Notes: generated from the sequence alone by a model not told the origin. Numbered from the stretch's first letter, positions 43,516-54,770 are shown. The stretch: DNA of 64,000 nucleotides from Pseudo-nitzschia pungens (GCA_037355855.1 CM074762.1:496001-560000), one strand, 5' to 3'. A program made the numbers and translations.

Positions 43516-46290
43516 GGTGTCGGGGACGGTAATTATAAATTATGAGGGGAAGAGGGAAGATGTGTTGAGTCAACCGTGCGGTGGATGGTTGCTGGAGGTC
43601 GGGCAACGGGTATGAGAACGAGTACGGTACCGGGAGGATAATGATAATATGATGATACTGGTACCTTACGAGTTACTGGTAAGATTACCTACGAGTGGTC
43701 TTCAAATTGAGAGGCGGTGTAGCCGTTCGATAGAAGACGATAATTACCGAGTTTTCCCGTTTTCAAATTACAAAATCCAAAACACACTCACCATCTCTGG
43801 TAGATGCTTTACGATACAGTAAGATTCGTACTACTCCGTATGACTAGAGTCACACAGGGGACCATGCATGATTCAAGGTTCGCAAGAACCGTTCTGATTG
43901 ATTTTGATCAACCTAGCCGTTATTTTTTGTATGATTACAGCGCATGACGACCTCCTTCTGTGGGTGGGTTCTAGTAAGTTACGTACTCGCAGTAAAACCT
44001 TACGCAAAATAACCCCTACTTCTGCACGAAGTACGAAGTACGAAGTAAGGTTTACGTAGTAATTATTAAGTCAACACAAAGACCAAAAATACCTGCTGTT
44101 GTAAGGTTACTTCACTCACGGACGACTGGTGGACTGATGTAGTCGGAACGGAAAACAGCCAAAACAACTCTGAACCTACCGTGCGGCAATTAAGGTTACT
44201 ACGGTAAACCTTACTAGTAGTACGGGCGTAGGTACAACAAAATCCCATCATGGAACGCCTTTCCGTGTCAACGATATTCGCCATTCCTCTCGTGAGGAAG
44301 TTGGGCGCACTCCAAACGGCATTCGAGTATTCAAGGGACGATGAGTTCAGTGTTAGTTCGATGTTAGACTGAGACCAAATTTCGAGAGATTAACGTACAA
44401 GTACGCAATCTTACTTTACTACGCTAATATGCCACACGAATACTAGTTTGTTCCAATTGTTGAAAGTTCCAACAAACACCACCATACACCAGCAATGTGG
44501 TGAGAACTGAGCAAACGGAGTCAATACCATGGGTCCATACATGTTTTACTACGCAATGGAGGAGTGGCATAGCCTCAGCACTACCAACAGTAATTTCTTT
44601 CTAGTTCAATGTTGAGCTAAGAAGTACTATGAAGTGCACGGGAAAACTATGGGCAAAAAAGTTGTTCAACTCTCCTCTCTCTGTCTCTCTCTTTCTCTGT
44701 GCGTCCCAAAATGCCCCAGATAGTTGCCTCGTTGACTTTGATGAATACTACTTCTTGTAGAAGGTAAATGAAAACATAGTGTATGATCTAGTATCAATCA
44801 ACATGTGGGCAGGCAAAGAGCTTCAGCGACATGCAGTGTTGTACTGAAGCAACAACAGTACAGTAAGATCTTACGTATCATACCAATATTCAGGACAGAA
44901 TGTGGTATCATACTAAAGGATATCATAGTGGTGACTGTTCAATCGAGAATAAATACTCTCGAAACTTTGTAAAAATATTTTTTTAGCGAAAAAAATAGTT
45001 GACGGTTAGGACCGAACTTGTCACCCCTGCGATAAGTGCGAAAACCCATCACGGAACATTTTGAGATCGTTCCTGGTGCACAAGAACCAATTGGAATTTA
45101 GACTTGACACCATACCGCATCAACAAACGCACGTGCGACAACAGCAGTCGTAAATCGTCAATACTATAGCGCTTACTCGTGCGATAACCGTTCATGTGTC
45201 TTGTTGTCGAGAAGGGCTTCCCTAAGTGGACACAGACATGGTACAGTACTCGTAGTTGAAGAATTTTTCGGAACTTAAAAGTCCGGCATTAATTACTCGA
45301 GCTGAACTTCAAACTCTTCGATCAAACTATCGCATGACTTTTTCGAAGAAAAAAAAGTACGGTAAGACTTATGTCTAACTTCTGTAAGTCAGCTTCACAA
45401 AGGCAAGGGAATCTCAAACCACACACTCAACACGTACCCCATCAACCGAAGCCCAAAATACCCATAAAATACCAAGACTTTCTCTGGAGTACATCTACTC
45501 TTGACATCACAAAATCAAGTGGAAGGCTTGTAAAAACTGTACCGGTAAAACAAGAGCTCACGTAATGTAAGTCCGATAATGGAATTCTTCCCACCGTGGG
45601 GAGTATCATCGTCCAATTCATGAGACTGGGCGATATCCACATCGAATCTCTTCCGTGCATGCATTGGCATCCATGACTCTTCAACGTCGTCCCTCTGCGA
45701 CGGAAAAGAGGCAAAGCAGCAACAAACAACACGTATTTATTGCGGTGTATTCGTGACCGTCGCCGTCACCTCATCGTCGTCGGCGTTCTGGATCAAAAGT
45801 ATCTCTCTTTCTCTCTCTTCGAGATCATTGAGCCAGAATTGGTTTGCTTCCATTCCTCCTGTCCTTACTGGTGGGTTGCGTCTTTGAACCTGTCGGTTCG
45901 CTTCCTATTTTGCCAACTGAATCCGAGAATCTATCATCGTCAATCGAACAAACAAATTCGAAAAATCGTTATCGGCGATGCGTTAATTTTTAGTAACTCA
46001 TCATCCCAAGAAGAGAGAAGCACGTTTGAGTCGAGTCACGCATACCTCACGCATACCACGATCTCATTCATCGGCGTGCTGTCGTGGATCGTGTACGACT
46101 GGATTCGATTCAACGAAACGCACTCGTACGATTCCACGTCGCCTTCAACTTGCTTCCGAAGTGGTTTGTTCTTCCTTCTAAAATTTCTACATTCGGCTCT
46201 CTCACCAGGATCGTTTTTTGACATGCTTGTCACATTTTGATTGTTTCTTTGTGCACTAGAAGAAGACTTTGCGTCTCTTTTCACCACAAA
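43516..46290. other. 2.8 kb gene-poor region
   Basis: The longest gene-free stretch outside the foldback. It holds at least five AAGGTTAC-type motifs at 43996-44220, repeated TACGAAGTA runs at about 44026-44046, and pyrimidine-rich TCTCTCT runs near 44675-44700. ORFs such as 45740-46240 lie in the 5' flank of the next gene and show no family resemblance. Confidence 0.45.
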
Positions 46291-47754
46291 ATGGAAGGAA
46301 CTAATGCCGATAAATTAGCAAAAAGGTATCAAAGCGATACAGAAGAAACGGAGGACGAGGAAGTGAAAAGAAATTGTATCATGGGGCAGTCTGGGTTGAG
46401 AGACTCCGATTTTTCGGATAGCGATCTCGACGAGGAGGAAGAGGTCGAAGAAAAAGAGAATACAACTGTCGATACAGACGCCGATGATCGAAATCAGAAG
46501 ATCGAGGCCAGTGAAATCTCCAAAGATGATGAAATGGCAGATTTGGTCAAATTTGTTACTATCGGCAGTCAGATAATGAAGCCAAACGGTGTTGTTCTCT
46601 ATCGGCCAACACCCGTTTTACCCCAGTTGACTTTACAGTCGAATATCACCGACACAAAAGTTGTAACCATGGAAGGATCAGAAGTGAGCAGGTAAGCGGA
46701 CTACATCCATAGCCTTGTATGAATGTCGCACAACACGAATTGTTTTTGATGTGTGGTTGAAGCAAAAAACCTAATATAATCTTTCATTTCTTTTCAACTT
46801 ATTTCGTGCCAATTCTCTTGAAGGGACGGATTGATTGGCGACATAAATGCCAAAAGCGGATTTTTAAGCACATCGAAACAAGTCACCGAAACTGACACTC
46901 CTGCCAATCGCTGCGCCGGTAACAGTGATGATGGCAGTGATGCCGACACCGAATCGGATGACTCCGACGAGGTGACGAAATCACCTCCTCACGACTTTCC
47001 ATTCACAGACAGAGAAGGCCTTTCGGGTTTGGAAGTGGTGGAGGGTGCTGGCATTATTGCACAGGACACCGGAGAGGGATGTAGCGAGCCAGCGTTTGAT
47101 GAAGACCAGCACGAGGAAATGAGCGAAATCTACGCATTAGTAGGTGCCAGTGGTGCAAGTGTCGATGACAAGTGGGAAACCGCAAAGCAGAAACGAGTGC
47201 TTTCTTCAAATACCTTATCCGCCCTCAATGCAGAAGCAAATCATGACGAGGATTGTATGAAGAGGAGGCGAGGCCTCGAGATATCGTTCAAAGATGCTTG
47301 TTCCATACCTGAAATCACACTTGGTGTTGAGGCATTGAGTCAAATCATACAACCATTGCCACGCCAATATATTATTAGAGATGACTCTCCGTCTATGGCC
47401 TCTTGTAATGAGAAAGACGAAGACGAAATGCTAAGTGAAGAGCTCGAAGAAACATTCCAAGATAGTGGTGCTGTTTGCAACGGTGATCATTCCATTATTC
47501 CGTTGCTGACTCCTCCACAGTCTCCGCGAACAGTAGATAACAGTTTCGAGAGCCAAGCGATGGTAGCGATTGAATGGCCATCGAACTTAGTGATGGATAC
47601 CGCCATCATCACGGCATGCGCAAACACATCACAAAGTTCCACTTCTAGCAGGAATGATGAGAATCTGATGAACGACACCCCCAAGGCTCCGACATTCACT
47701 CAGTCTACTACCAATTCAAAAACAAGACGTCGCACTATCTCTGTAGCTCTGTAG
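46291..47754 (+). CDS. Acidic protein of unknown function, two exons
   Basis: Exon 1 is 46291-46691 and exon 2 is 46824-47754, joined through donor AGCAG|GTAAGC and acceptor TTGAAG|G, giving SR-DGLIGDINAKSG and 443 residues. The protein is rich in Asp, Glu, Ser and Thr (SDSDLDEEEEVEEKEN, GSDADTESDDSDE) and is probably disordered. A short basic segment MKRRRGLEIS and the C-terminal KTRRRTISVAL could be nuclear signals. SP/TP sites such as LTPPQSPRT suggest proline-directed phosphorylation. I recognise no domain. The ATG at 46291 follows CACAAA. Confidence 0.65.
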
Positions 47755-48271
47755 CAACTAGTACACGACAACTGAGAAAAGATTGTGGGAGTCTGCAGTA
47801 CATAATTAGGGGGAAACTATCATAGGATTTAAATTATAATGCATGATATACTTTGCAAATAGGGTTTACCCTTCTGTTCTATTGGCATGCCAAGCTGTAA
47901 CTTGACGCTGTCACAGCTTGAACGGACGAAAGCGTTTATGTTATGTCACAGACCTATCGCAAGGTGTGCATTCATTTGGTGCAAGTGGTCCGCACTATGC
48001 TTGTGATAGATTTCGGAACAGACAAGCAACGGCTAAATTTTTTGTAAACGCAAATATTTATTATGTTAGATTGGAGATACTGACATATTGTTCAAATGAT
48101 GAAACATGGAACTACTTTTTTCACTTGAAGTACAAAAAGTCATTGACGACATTTGGTCGAAGGTATTCTTTTCCATACAGTATTGTGGCATTCTCTATGG
48201 AGAAAATAATTCTGTGAACCGTGATAGATGCATTCTCAGAAGACGTTGAAAGTGGCATGCAAAGAAGTTTC
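47755..48271. other. Intergenic region between convergent genes
   Basis: AT-rich. No gene is supported. Confidence 0.45.
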
Positions 48272-51200
48272 CTAGTCTTCGGCATGCTTCAAAAGATCCT
48301 TCAAGTGATCAATGCGAGACTGGTGGTATTCAATCTGCTCAAGTCGACGCTTGTTCCCGGAATAGTAAAAGTAGACCCCGCTGTTTTTAGCCTTACCACC
48401 CTTCCCGTTACTTTCTGCCATTTTGATTTCTGATTTTCTCGAATATTTTTTCTCCAATTTGCTACCTCTCTTTTCGCCTGCTTTTCCTTCCTCGAGTTCG
48501 TAACCTTTCCCCATCTTCTTTCCGGATTTTTCGTGAAGACTCTTTCCGTAATCGCCCTTTCCCTTTGACCCTTTCCCACTTTTCCCGTTCCTTGCACCAG
48601 GAAAAAGGGTTGCAGTTTCCGCAGTCTCAATTTGCTCTTCTTCATCATCTTCGTCGAGGACAGGAATACCGGCATTGGCATCACATGGGTCGGGTGTTCC
48701 GGTAAAGACGCATTGTTCCAAAATATACTGCATGCATGTTGAGCTACACGAAGTAGGGAGAGCAGCAGGTCCTGTGTTTCGATACGAGAACAGTGACAGA
48801 ATGCACAATGTTAAAGGCCGGAAAGGGTTACAAACAACGAGGACATTGAGCCCAAAAAACTTACCTGGATTGGCCAACCCTCTGTCGGACGACGATGACC
48901 ATGAACTGAAAGCACTTGACACAAAAGTGGGACTTTCGGATTGGAAAGGTGCGAAACTTTGAGATTGTACGCTAGGGGCAATGACGGGTATAGAAGACGG
49001 TTCGGTGGTTGGGAAAGGAGAGGGACTTCCTGTAGGCAGTAATGATGGATCAGAGGTTGGCGCGTGGCTAGGGGCAACCGTAGGTGTCGGAGAAGGATTG
49101 GGAGTTAGGGGCATAGTAGGTATATCGGTAGGGTTAGAGGTGGGCGTGAGGATAGATGCAACCGTAGGTGTCGAAGAGGGATTGGGAGTTAGGGGCACAA
49201 TAGGTGCGCCTGTGGGGTTAGAGGTGGGCGTGAGGATAGGGCCAACCGTAGGTGTCGAAGAGGGATTGGAAGTTAGGGGCACGATAGGTGCGCCTGTAGG
49301 AGAAGTCATATTGAAGCTGTCACAGGTGCATCCACAATTTCCAAATCCAATGCTGAAGGCTTGCACGTAGGATTCAGCATCTTCTTCATTATAAATAGTT
49401 TTGACGGACGAGAAATATCTTGTACTTATTCCGTCGACGAAAGCAAGATGAGGATCTGTCAAGTTGTTGTTGACATCGATATGACGATTGCGAGCTCGGG
49501 TCTTGGGGCGTTTGCCAAGACCTTTTCGGTTTGGACTGCACGCATCCACTAAGGAAACACCATATGGTGGTGATAAGGAGACACTGCAACTGGTGTGAAT
49601 CACGCCCACCAAGACCTCCCCCTGACCACTCGAAAACCATACGTAGAAATTTGTTGGCATCTTTACATCGAGAGAGATTTCATTGCTTAGGGAATCGACC
49701 ATTGCAAAGCAAATCTCATCTCCGGACTGGATGTCAGTCTTTGTATGGGACAGATTTGGTTTGGAGCAAGAATGACCGTCGAAAGGGAATTTGATGCATG
49801 GATCGTTGCAGTCGACTATTCGGAGTCCACTACTCTCCGAAAAGCCAGTCTTGGTGCCCTTCGATCCCAAATACAACGGAATTTTGGGAGTCTGAGAACC
49901 CACCTTGGTGCCTTTTGAACCTGACAGGGTATGGGAAAACTGAGAAGATCCAGCACTTGAACCTAGATACCGATAGGCACGAGGAGACTGGGTAGAGTCT
50001 GCCTTTGACCCCTTAGATTCCAAATACGACGAAGGCTGGGAAGTCGAAGAAGATCCAGCTTTGGAACCCAAATGCGACGAAGGCTGGGAAGTCGAAGAAG
50101 ATCCAGCTTTGGAACCCAAATGCGACGGAGCTTGAGAAGAAGAAGAAGATCCAGCTTTGGAACCCAAATGCGACGGAGCTTGAGAAGAAGAAGAAGATCC
50201 AGCTTTGGAACCCAAATACGACGAAGGCTGGGAAGTCGAAGAAGATCCAGCTTTGGAACCGAGGTACAACGAAGGTTGGGAAGTCGAAGAAGATCCAGCT
50301 TTGGAACCCAAATGCGACGGAGCTTGAGAAGAAGAAGAAGATCCAGCTTTGGAACCCAAATACGACGAAGGCTGGGAAGTCGAAGAAGATCCAGCTTTGG
50401 AACCCAAATGCGACGGAGCTTGAGAAGAAGAAGAAGATCCAGCTTTGGAACCCAAATACGACGAAGGCTGGGAAGTCGAAGAAGATCCAGCTTTGGAACC
50501 CAAATGCGACGGAGCTTGAGAAGAAGAAGATCCAGCTTTGGAACCCAAATGCGACGGAGCTTGAGAAGAAGAAGATCCAGCTTTGGAACCCAAATGCGAC
50601 GCAGTTCGGGAAGTCGATGATCCGGCCTTGGATCCCAAGTGCGGTGAAGGTGGAAACGACGAAGAAGACCCCGCCTTGGACCCCAAGAACGGTTGGGCAG
50701 AAGGCTGGGAAGAACCGGCCTTCAATCCTTTGGAACCCAACAGCGGACTTATTCCATTCTTCAATCCCTTGGAACCCCGATCTGGATTGTATTGGAAAAT
50801 TTTACAAGGCGACGAGGTATTGCTGTAATCGGTGAAATTCTCGGCCACGATTGGATCGAGTGTGATCGTGCCTGGAATTCCTACGTTCGGAGCGTTGAAG
50901 ATTACTCTGATGTAACTCGCACCGCCCTTGCAACAGTTGTCACCAGGCATTGTAGGACTGCTAGCGTTTGTAGCACAAGCGTGGGAACACTCTTCGAAGA
51001 AGAAGGAGCCCGAGGAGGATTTCTTCAAAGAACGGCGGTGAAGCGAAGAAGAAGTGGTCGGAAAGACGGCTTCCGACGTAGCCCCCCTTTCGTCCCCGCT
51101 GAGCGTTGCTACCGCATCCATATTGTGATGGATAGCAGTGCTAGACACGTCGTGAATCATGGAGTCGTTCAATTTAGAAGGTGTATCGTGATTCTTGATG

Positions 51201-51289
51201 GAGTGCTTCTTCGCATGCACGAGTGCGGAAGGGAGCAGAGAGAGAGCCGAAATAGCCAAAACGAAGGAGAACAAACGATCGAGTTTCAT
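48272..51289 (-). CDS. Secreted Ser/Lys/Gly repeat protein, one 3n intron
   Basis: The first ATG (51287-51289) starts a signal peptide MKLDRLFSFVLAISALSLLP ending near ALVHA. A Cys-containing domain follows (CSHACATNASSPTMPGDNCC, then GASYIRVIFNAPNVGIPGTI), resembling extracellular domains frequent in diatom and brown-algal proteins. Residues about 221-418 are some 14 tandem 15-16-residue units, GSKAGSSSSSQAPSHL and GSKAGSSSTSQPSSYL. A second Cys-containing globular segment, a Pro/Thr linker of three ~28-residue repeats (NPSSTPTVGPILTPTSNP) and a Lys/Gly-rich tail (GKSGKGSKGKGDYGK) follow. An intron at 48864-48772 (GTAAGT/ACAG, 93 nt) removes 31 codons; the spliced product is about 974 residues. 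Secretion plus regularly spaced Lys and abundant Ser suggests a cell-wall or silica-associated protein; that role is inference. Confidence 0.75.
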   Translation of the reverse strand: MKLDRLFSFVLAISALSLLPSALVHAKKHSIKNHDTPSKLNDSMIHDVSSTAIHHNMDAVATLSGDERGATSEAVFPTTSSSLHRRSLKKSSSGSFFFEECSHACATNASSPTMPGDNCCKGGASYIRVIFNAPNVGIPGTITLDPIVAENFTDYSNTSSPCKIFQYNPDRGSKGLKNGISPLLGSKGLKAGSSQPSAQPFLGSKAGSSSSFPPSPHLGSKAGSSTSRTASHLGSKAGSSSSQAPSHLGSKAGSSSSQAPSHLGSKAGSSSTSQPSSYLGSKAGSSSSSQAPSHLGSKAGSSSTSQPSSYLGSKAGSSSSSQAPSHLGSKAGSSSTSQPSLYLGSKAGSSSTSQPSSYLGSKAGSSSSSQAPSHLGSKAGSSSSSQAPSHLGSKAGSSSTSQPSSHLGSKAGSSSTSQPSSYLESKGSKADSTQSPRAYRYLGSSAGSSQFSHTLSGSKGTKVGSQTPKIPLYLGSKGTKTGFSESSGLRIVDCNDPCIKFPFDGHSCSKPNLSHTKTDIQSGDEICFAMVDSLSNEISLDVKMPTNFYVWFSSGQGEVLVGVIHTSCSVSLSPPYGVSLVDACSPNRKGLGKRPKTRARNRHIDVNNNLTDPHLAFVDGISTRYFSSVKTIYNEEDAESYVQAFSIGFGNCGCTCDSFNMTSPTGAPIVPLTSNPSSTPTVGPILTPTSNPTGAPIVPLTPNPSSTPTVASILTPTSNPTDIPTMPLTPNPSPTPTVAPSHAPTSDPSLLPTGSPSPFPTTEPSSIPVIAPSVQSQSFAPFQSESPTFVSSAFSSWSSSSDRGLANPGKFFGLNVLVVCNPFRPLTLCILSLFSYRNTGPAALPTSCSSTCMQYILEQCVFTGTPDPCDANAGIPVLDEDDEEEQIETAETATLFPGARNGKSGKGSKGKGDYGKSLHEKSGKKMGKGYELEEGKAGEKRGSKLEKKYSRKSEIKMAESNGKGGKAKNSGVYFYYSGNKRRLEQIEYHQSRIDHLKDLLKHAED
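49075..49310 (-). repeat. Coding ~80 bp Pro/Thr repeats
   Basis: Three near-identical units encode NPTGAPIVPLT and NPSSTPTVGPILTPTS-type sequence within the secreted repeat protein, probably a rigid glycosylated linker. Confidence 0.8.
50035..50625 (-). repeat. Coding 45-48 bp minisatellite
   Basis: About 14 in-frame units encode GSKAGSSS plus either SSQAPSHL or TSQPSS(Y/H)L, in partly alternating order, consistent with unequal crossing over of a two-unit block. The repeat is open in antisense as well (SFGTQMRRSLRRRRR), a composition artefact. Confidence 0.92.
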
Positions 51290-52115
51290 TGTTATCGATG
51301 ATGCAATAGAAGGAAAAGATATTTCGAACAATAGAGATAAAAGAACGGATGCAAAGAAGCAACGTTGTTGGGATTGTTTTTTGAAATCAAAAGCAACAAA
51401 AAGTGTGCTGTGGTTGAAATTATGACAAGAAGGCCGATGATGAGTGAGCGCTTCTGCACTCTCGCACGCTTCAGAGCGAACGCAATTTTTTTTGGAACAA
51501 GCAAAATCCTAACTCACTCCTCTCCATAGTTTCCCACCTGGCGCGCGAGCATTGTCAATCAAAAGCAAGAATGGAATGAAAGGAATCCTCGATACGATCG
51601 AACTAGTCGGATGCATATAACGATCCTCCCGACTCGGCTGCGTTGTTCTTTCTCGCGTTGTAAATTGCAACAGATAAAAAAACAGAGAAGACAAAAAGTT
51701 CTGTTCTCTTGAATCATTTTGCACGACTTTCGCCTTCGCATAGACCTCGAGAATGCCGACGACGTTGGAAGGGGACATATTCCGACTCACAATCGAACGA
51801 ACAAGAAGGCACTGACTAGCCATTTCATAGCTATCGGTGTTGACGTTCTGTCGGCTATCCTTTTCTCCCCTCCTACCGATATTGACGATCCTACTTTGGG
51901 AACAGAACATAAAATTCTTTCCTCTCGCTGTTCATTCCCTATTTGATCCATCAAATTTCGTGCTTGGTCATATTAGACGTCAATCGCTAAAAAACTACTG
52001 ATCAACACTTGGTGGAATTTGTCGAGAAAAGGAGCCTCGCATTTTGCTTCTCGATCAGAAAAATTGCGCAAGAAATAACAACCGTTGTAACCGGAACAGA
52101 AGCCGCACTTCCAAA
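51290..52115. promoter_or_regulatory. Divergent intergenic region, repeat protein / plastid-leader membrane protein
   Basis: About 0.8 kb that should hold both promoters. Only small ORFs without resemblance are present. Confidence 0.45.
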
Positions 52116-53024
52116 ATGAACCGACAGACGACAACAATACCACAATGCCTTCTGGTTCTTTTCCTATGCATCGATCTAGGTTCAGCATATCTTTCTGTGA
52201 CGAAAAGACCGTTTCATCAAATTACGAAATCCGTCACGCCTTTGCGTCGGCAACTACTGGACTATCGTACTAGCGAGGAACGTTCTTTTCACTGCGGACG
52301 TCGAAGAAATCGTTCCTACCATACAGATGGGAAGAATACCGACAATAGCATTGTTTTAGCTACGAGAAGTTCAAGTGATGATGAAGAACTCGAGGACTTT
52401 GAATCTTCTACAAATACTGATGTAGTCATTGAAGTGAATACACCCTTGCGGAGTTCACCCGAGAAAAACAACGACGACAATGCAGGAAATCCCCCTTCGA
52501 TATTTCGACGCATGTTTGATGAAATTCCCTTCGTGCATCTGTTTTATACCGAGGGCCGCAAGAAGCTTCCGCCAGGTCAGGTAGACGACTTTGGGGTCAT
52601 GCTATACGATGTATTTCTGATTGTCAATTTATCCACATCAATTTCATTCTGGGTGACACATCGAATGGATTTCTCATTTATTCCGTATGCATTCAACGAA
52701 GGCTGTCTTTTTTCTATCCTATGGATTGCATCGGGTTTGTACCACGGAAGTTTCTTGTATAGTGCAATGGACGGTCATTTTCCGCTAGACGATGAGCAGG
52801 GGCGTGGAGGGCCAAGGGCAGCGGCTGCGTTAGCCTTCAATACATATATCAATGCAGTGAACCTGCGGTTGGTCTCGGCACTCATCGGTGCATGGCTCGA
52901 ACATCGCAAGGTGGGAGAGGGGTCTCCCATGGAAGAGCTCATTCCGCTGGAAATTGGTTGTGGATTGGTTCTCATGACTTTCTGGCGAGCACTTCACTCG
53001 CAAGTGACACCTAGGGTTCGATAA
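52116..53024 (+). CDS. Plastid- or secretory-leader integral membrane protein of unknown function
   Basis: A single-exon 302-residue protein from the ATG at 52116. The leader QCLLVLFLCIDLGSAYLS is a signal peptide followed by a basic Ser/Arg-rich stretch, as in bipartite plastid precursors, though the residue after the cut would be Tyr or Leu rather than Phe. A disordered Ser/Asp/Glu region (about 85-130) precedes the conserved-looking C-terminal half: IFRRMFDEIPFVHLFYTEGR, hydrophobic helices LYDVFLIVNLSTSISFWV and CLFSILWIASGLYHGSFLYS, and a Gly/Ala helix RAAAALAFNTYINAVNLRLV, ending in LEIGCGLVLMTFWRALHS. That gives about four membrane segments. I do not recognise the family. Confidence 0.65.
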   Translation: MNRQTTTIPQCLLVLFLCIDLGSAYLSVTKRPFHQITKSVTPLRRQLLDYRTSEERSFHCGRRRNRSYHTDGKNTDNSIVLATRSSSDDEELEDFESSTNTDVVIEVNTPLRSSPEKNNDDNAGNPPSIFRRMFDEIPFVHLFYTEGRKKLPPGQVDDFGVMLYDVFLIVNLSTSISFWVTHRMDFSFIPYAFNEGCLFSILWIASGLYHGSFLYSAMDGHFPLDDEQGRGGPRAAAALAFNTYINAVNLRLVSALIGAWLEHRKVGEGSPMEELIPLEIGCGLVLMTFWRALHSQVTPRVR

Positions 53025-53882
53025 ATAGCGTTGGTAGATAATCCACTAAAACCGTACTTGCGGACACCAGAAATCAATGCCTCGTTCTCAAACTTCGGGT
53101 ATCTTCTTTGTTTGCGACCATAACGCATCCTCAATACATTCCCATCACCATAGACAAGAGACGATTTCCGGTCGAGTTCCTTGACTCGAATGACGCACGG
53201 CCTATTGATCACTATTGGCACTCAATTTAAAACAGGGCATGCGTTCTTTTTTAGGATCCGTACTTGCAGCAATGCAGCAGAGCAAGATAATGCTCCACCG
53301 CGCTTCATTACATGGTTTATCAGGAGTCGATATCTTCGTGCCATCGCATGGTCGGAATACCTGAGTCCTGTCCCATGACGAAAAGGGTTTTCAGTTTCCA
53401 GAATGCAGAGTTGGAATTCGGAAAAACATCCAACTTGAGAACTAGATAGTGCAAGGTCTTTTTCAACGCAGGACTCGGCATGCGAACTTCATGTATTTGA
53501 AGGAGTTCTTTGAAAAAGTAATTACTATGGTGTGCGAGTTCACAATCCAACTTTTTTGAAGAAATCGAAGGACTAAAGTAAATTAAGTTGTTTATGCTTA
53601 TCCTACTTCATAGACGGTGTCTAGGTCTAAATACTTTTCACCTCGAGTGCCCTGCTCTCATCCAAATGTAAAATCTGAGACGACACGACGAAACAGCGAG
53701 AAATCAATGAAGAGAAGCCATCCTTGTTTCGTCTCTATGAAATAAAATCTTTATTATTACAAGAGTCTCAGTCCCCATCCTCACTTTCTTTCATTATTCC
53801 AGGAGGTAGGTAGACGTTAGGTCCGAAAACGGACGTAAAACGTGTTCTGCCCGTCATATTATAATACGCACTCTATGCATAT
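53025..53882. other. Intergenic region between convergent genes
   Basis: No complete gene. A minus-strand open frame at 52994-53221 includes RYPKFENEALISGVRKYGF, which vaguely resembles a Myb/SANT helix but lacks the conserved tryptophans; it overlaps the 3' end of the preceding gene. Confidence 0.4.
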
Positions 53883-54770
53883 TTAGCTGAAGATGTCCAT
53901 GATTGGGACGGATCCGGGGATACTTTCATGGGCAAAAAGACTGGCCATAGCAATCATGGCGGCACGTCCATTCTTCATTTCTACAATCTTGTACCGTTCT
54001 GCCGCTTCAGGGGACAACTTTTTGGTAAGACCCATCCAGTCGAAGTTCAAGTCACCAGGTGTCTTGGTGGACTTTCCTCGGAAGTTGTCTCCGGAGTGTC
54101 CAACACTTTCTCCCTCACAAACAGCAATGAAGAAGAGGATGCCAGCGAACCATCCAGGTTGTTCCTTAGCAAAAACTCCAAGAGCCTGTGTCCAATCAGA
54201 TTCCTCAGGGAATCCAGGGATGTGCATGCCGAGTCCCATACCACCCTATTAAACGGGGTTTTGAAAGTGAGAAAGATCCGATTTTGAAAATTTCAGAAAT
54301 GTTAGAATCGTTGTTAATTGGTTTGAACAATGCCACCGTCCTCATCAATGCATTCCGTTACAGCAAAGATGCTGCACGAGATGATACTATATTCTCAACG
54401 TGAAAATTGGGTCATGCATTTCCACGCATCGCTTTGCCGGGGTCGTTGTTACATTATGGGTTCGTGTTGCAACGTCGTAGTCTCGTACCTGGTGCGTCGC
54501 CCAAACTCCAGTCCATGCGATCATAGCTTGACGTCCGTGCTTGATTTCGGCCTCTTGCAAGAACTGAACATCAGGGAACATGCCTGGGAAGGTGTCGAAA
54601 CCCTCACCAGTTCCGAGCTTGGCCAAGTTGAGAGGATCGAATGGAACTCCACCAACTTCTTCGTAGCCGGTAGCCTGAAGGGCCGTTTGCGAGGATGCAG
54701 GTTGTTGAGGGGCAAACGCCGAAGCGGATGCAACAAGAGAGGCGAGGAGGGCAGCAGAAAACTTGGCCAT
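53883..54770 (-). CDS. Fucoxanthin-chlorophyll a/c binding light-harvesting protein, two exons
   Basis: Exons are 54770-54489 and 54245-53883 (donor CAG|GTACGA, acceptor AATAG), giving 214 residues. The leader MAKFSAALLASLVASASAFA carries the ASAFAP plastid-import motif of diatoms. Chlorophyll-binding helix 1 is QEAEIKHGRQAMIAWTGVWA and helix 3 is EMKNGRAAMIAMASLFAHES; both have the ExxxxR-type salt-bridge pattern (E..HGR, E..NGR). The middle helix is QPGWFAGILFFIAVCEGESV. The protein binds chlorophyll a, c and fucoxanthin in the thylakoid membrane and feeds the photosystems. The C-terminus HESIPGSVPIMDIFS differs from typical Lhcf ends; the subfamily (Lhcr, Lhcx or other) is not settled. The convergent neighbour lies 0.86 kb away. 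Confidence 0.93.

Noticed and set aside
45740..46240. 166-codon ORF upstream of the acidic protein
   Set aside because: No resemblance, Cys/Phe/Ser-rich composition like non-coding DNA, and it lies in the 5' flank of the next gene.
50072..50620. 182-codon Arg/Ser repeat ORF
   Set aside because: Antisense of the coding minisatellite; open only because the unit lacks stops on both strands.
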